Of a DNA stretch of 64,000 nt, positions 61,456 to 64,000 are shown piece after piece. The stretch lies in assembly GCA_030431485.1 (NCBI GenBank), contig JAUIIR010000005.1, forward strand, positions 1 to 64,000, given 5' to 3'. The position numbers and the translations under genes are program-made. Each line of letters starts with the position of its first letter. Positions within the stretch are counted from its first letter, which is position 1. The notes beneath the pieces were generated by a model. The model searched no databases. It saw nothing but the letters and a program-made list of their open reading frames with translations, and was not told the origin of the DNA. This DNA comes from Alphaproteobacteria bacterium (GTDB lineage Bacteria; Pseudomonadota; Alphaproteobacteria; Rhodobacterales; Rhodobacteraceae).

Positions 61456-62232
61456 CTATCGGTCGCGGAACTGAGGTGTACGCTTTTCAAGGAAAGCAGC
61501 CATGCCTTCTTTTTGATCTTCGGTGGCAAAGAGGGAATGGAACAACCGCCGTTCAACAAGAAGCCCTTCGCTCAATGTTGTCTCATAGGCCCGGTTGACC
61601 GCTTCTTTGACTGCAAAAGTCGCCAGCATGGATTTTTCTGCTATCTTGGCTGCGGCTGATTGCGCTTCTTCCATCAGGGACTTCGCTGGAACAACGCGAC
61701 TGACAAGCCCTGCGCGTTCGGCTTCTTCTGCATCCATGAAGCGACCTGTCAGATGCATATCCATAGATTTGGATTTTCCGACAAACCGTGTCAAACGCTG
61801 AGTTCCCCCGATGCCGGCGACAACACCAAGGTTGATCTCTGGCTGGCCGAATTTCGCTGTATCTGACGCAATGATGAAGTCGCACATCATGGCGAGCTCG
61901 CATCCGCCGCCCAGTGCATAGCCTGACACAGCAGCGATGATTGGCTTGCGGACCTTGCAGACCGCCTGCGATTCAGACCCAAAGAAGTCAGACATAAACA
62001 TCTCGACGAAGGACTTTTCAGACATCTCTTTGATGTCGGCCCCTGCCGCAAAGGCTTTGGCAGACCCAGTCAGGATAATGCACCGGACCTTGTCATTGCT
62101 GTCTGCTTCTTCGAGAGCGGTCGCAAGCTCAGACAACAACTGGCTATTAAGTGCGTTCAACGCATCGGGCCGATTGAGTTTGATGGTGGCAACGTGATCT
62201 TCGACTTCGACGATGATCGTCTCATAAGCCAT
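61456..62232 (-). CDS. enoyl-CoA hydratase
   Basis: A 258-residue crotonase-family protein with the oxyanion-hole stretch [20 protein letters not shown] (about 57-76), [19 protein letters not shown] and the catalytic glutamate region [20 protein letters not shown], matching short-chain enoyl-CoA hydratases. It hydrates 2-enoyl-CoA in beta-oxidation. It is on the same strand as mutM, 65 bp downstream of it. Confidence 0.95.
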   Translation of the reverse strand: MAYETIIVEVEDHVATIKLNRPDALNALNSQLLSELATALEEADSNDKVRCIILTGSAKAFAAGADIKEMSEKSFVEMFMSDFFGSESQAVCKVRKPIIAAVSGYALGGGCELAMMCDFIIASDTAKFGQPEINLGVVAGIGGTQRLTRFVGKSKSMDMHLTGRFMDAEEAERAGLVSRVVPAKSLMEEAQSAAAKIAEKSMLATFAVKEAVNRAYETTLSEGLLVERRLFHSLFATEDQKEGMAAFLEKRTPQFRDR

Positions 62233-62297
62233 GAGTGAGGGCTCCGTTCGGTGATCTAAGGCGTTCAGCCTTACGCATCTGATCCGCGCCGTTCAAG

Positions 62298-63149
62298 CTA
62301 TCTTTGACAGGTAGGACAGTAGAAGGTCGATCTACCGGATTGAACGATACGCCGGATTTTGGCGGTGCATCCCGGGGCCCGACATGGCTCTCCCTCGCGC
62401 CCGTAGACATCAAAGCTGTGCTGAAAATATCCAAGCTCTCCATCAGCTTGCCGGAAGTCGCGGAGCGAGGACCCACCTGCTTCGATTGCTTCACTGAGCA
62501 CGTCCCGAATGACCGGGACAAGACTCGAAATTCGCTCATTTGACACCCGACGGGCTGGCCGTGTTGGATGAATTTTTGATCGGAACAAGGCTTCGCAAAC
62601 ATAGATATTTCCGAGGCCAGCGACGATTTTTTGGTCAAGCAGCGCTGATTTCATTGGGGTATGGCGCCCACTGAGAGTGTCAATGAGGTATTCTTCATCG
62701 AACGAGTTGCCCAAGGGTTCTGGTCCAATCGAGGCAAGAAGTGTGTGCGATTCGCCCGTGTCAGTGGCAAAAAGGTCCATCGCACCAAAGCGGCGCGGAT
62801 CGTTGAACGTTATGCGGGCACCGTTCTCCATGTTCAAGACAACATGATCATGTTTCTCCGGAGCTGGGTGAGTATGAACAAACTGGCCCAAAGGGTCGCC
62901 TGACACCAGCATGCGTCCGGACATGCCAAGATGGATGAGTACCGTCTCGCCACTGTCCAAATCCCCAAGAATGTATTTGGAACGTCGACGCAGCCGAAGC
63001 ACGCGTTTCCCGGTTAGCCGCTCTGACATACGCTCGGGAAAGGGCCACCGGAGATCGGGTCGGTTTACCTGAGCGCGCGTAATGCGATATGCCTCCATAG
63101 CCGGAGCAAGCCCGCGTCGTACCGTCTCAACCTCTGGCAATTCGGGCAT
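62298..63149 (-). CDS. mutM: formamidopyrimidine-DNA glycosylase
   Basis: MutM (Fpg) removes 8-oxoguanine and cuts the abasic site. The 283-residue protein has the catalytic N-terminus [14 protein letters not shown] (Pro2, Glu3), [11 protein letters not shown] with the conserved Lys/His region, and the C-terminal zinc finger (GEPCRAPGC ... [10 protein letters not shown]). It diverges from ubiE with 84 bp between starts. Confidence 0.97.
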   Translation of the reverse strand: MPELPEVETVRRGLAPAMEAYRITRAQVNRPDLRWPFPERMSERLTGKRVLRLRRRSKYILGDLDSGETVLIHLGMSGRMLVSGDPLGQFVHTHPAPEKHDHVVLNMENGARITFNDPRRFGAMDLFATDTGESHTLLASIGPEPLGNSFDEEYLIDTLSGRHTPMKSALLDQKIVAGLGNIYVCEALFRSKIHPTRPARRVSNERISSLVPVIRDVLSEAIEAGGSSLRDFRQADGELGYFQHSFDVYGREGEPCRAPGCTAKIRRIVQSGRSTFYCPTCQR

Positions 63150-63233
63150 TCTGGGTATCCTGCTTGTGTCGTCGCATTGTATCGCCGTGCGGGCGCTTTA
63201 TAAGAAGGTCTGGCACGGGAAACGACAAGGCTT

Positions 63234-63986
63234 ATGGCAGACGAAAACAAAACAACCACGCATTTTGGTTTTCAGGATGTCCCTGAGAACGAGAAAGCTG
63301 GTCGCGTACAGGGTGTTTTCAGCTCTGTCGCTTCAAAATATGACGTCATGAATGATGCCATGTCGTTCGGCATTCACCGGATCTGGAAAGATGCCATGAT
63401 GGACTGGCTCGCGCCACGTTCAGGTCAAAAGCTGCTGGACGTGGCTGGGGGCACCGGCGACATCTCCTTCCGTTTTCTCAAGCGGGCGGGCAGTGGCCAT
63501 GCGACCGTTGTGGACCTCACCGAACCAATGCTGGTTGAAGGTCGCAAGCGGGCCGAAGCAAACGCCATGAGTGACAGCCTTGATTGGGTTGTCGGTGATG
63601 CAATGAGCTTGCCCTTCGAAGACAACACATTCGATGTTTACACGATTTCATTCGGCATCCGGAACGTGACGCGCCCTCAGGAGGCCCTGAATGAGGCCTT
63701 CCGTGTGTTGCGTCCTGGTGGTCGTTTGATGGTGCTTGAGTTCAACCAGATCCCAAATGATCTGATGCAAAAGGTCTATGACCTGTACTCGTTCAACATC
63801 ATTCCGCGCATGGGAAAAATGATTGCGAATGATCGCGACAGCTATCAGTACCTTGTAGAGTCGATCCGCAAGTTTCCCGACCAGGACACGTTCCTCAGCA
63901 TGGTCCGGCACGCGGGTTTTGAGAATGCCAAATACAGAAATCTGAGTATGGGCATAGCCTGCCTTCATTCCGGTTGGAAAATCTGA
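63234..63986 (+). CDS. ubiE: ubiquinone/menaquinone biosynthesis C-methyltransferase UbiE
   Basis: UbiE methylates the benzoquinol ring during ubiquinone synthesis. The 250-residue SAM-dependent enzyme has [20 protein letters not shown] (motif I), [20 protein letters not shown] and [16 protein letters not shown], all typical. The stop (TGA 63984-63986) leaves 14 bases before the window edge; in this gene order ubiB usually follows. Confidence 0.97.
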   Translation: MADENKTTTHFGFQDVPENEKAGRVQGVFSSVASKYDVMNDAMSFGIHRIWKDAMMDWLAPRSGQKLLDVAGGTGDISFRFLKRAGSGHATVVDLTEPMLVEGRKRAEANAMSDSLDWVVGDAMSLPFEDNTFDVYTISFGIRNVTRPQEALNEAFRVLRPGGRLMVLEFNQIPNDLMQKVYDLYSFNIIPRMGKMIANDRDSYQYLVESIRKFPDQDTFLSMVRHAGFENAKYRNLSMGIACLHSGWKI

Positions 63987-64000
63987 CGTGAGAGGCCCGC

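Overview
The window is a piece of chromosome from an alphaproteobacterium of the order Rhodobacterales (Roseobacter group), most likely an aerobic anoxygenic phototroph. Three things support this: a photosynthesis gene cluster in the usual Rhodobacterales order with the oxygen-dependent cyclase gene acsF; the order dnaA-rpsT-enoyl-CoA hydratase-mutM-ubiE; and the run argH-small lipoprotein-DUF2834-lysA-DUF4175. There is no integrase, transposase, phage gene or CRISPR array.

Region 1 (1-448) is the left border: a CAP-domain gene whose conserved reading stops abruptly near base 118, tail to tail with what may be the 3' end of another gene. Region 2 (537-23122) is one half of a photosynthesis cluster. 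A leftward arm reads ppaA, ppsR, bchG, a pucC-like transporter, bchP and idi (the regulator pair and the tail-attachment steps of bacteriochlorophyll a synthesis). A rightward arm reads bchF, N, B, H, L, M, lhaA, puhA, puhB, puhC, a 98-residue unknown, acsF, puhE, hemA and cycA. Together these cover ALA formation, Mg chelation, methylation, ring-E closure, dark protochlorophyllide reduction, C3-vinyl hydration, esterification, reaction-centre H subunit assembly and cytochrome c2. The carotenoid, puf, bchCXYZ and bchID genes are not here. Five PpsR-type palindromes sit in the two control regions, including a tandem pair over the bchG start.

Region 3 (23258-31496) holds ugd, a TlpA-like thioredoxin, argH, a 57-residue lipoprotein, a DUF2834 protein, lysA and a large Q/G-rich DUF4175 protein. 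Region 4 (31548-37101) holds arfB, a candidate small RNA or 18-codon ORF with an extreme Shine-Dalgarno sequence, a queuosine-precursor transporter, a phytase/esterase-like protein, mepA, an MFS transporter, a thioesterase and yggT. Region 5 (37186-45083) has recQ, yaaA, a hybrid histidine kinase, a thiolase, an MscS channel and a 43-residue protein.

Region 6 (45359-51655) is leucine synthesis (leuC, leuD, leuB) with a membrane protein and a secreted endonuclease/phosphatase-fold protein inserted between leuD and leuB, then an EamA transporter. Region 7 (51730-54074) has tRNA-Pro(CGG) and a phosphotransferase/acyl-CoA dehydrogenase pair. Region 8 (54237-64000) is the replication cluster gyrB, recF, dnaN, dnaA, then rpsT, an enoyl-CoA hydratase, mutM and ubiE. 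No DnaA-box cluster was seen, so the origin itself is probably elsewhere. All assignments come from reading motifs and gene order by eye; no database search was run.
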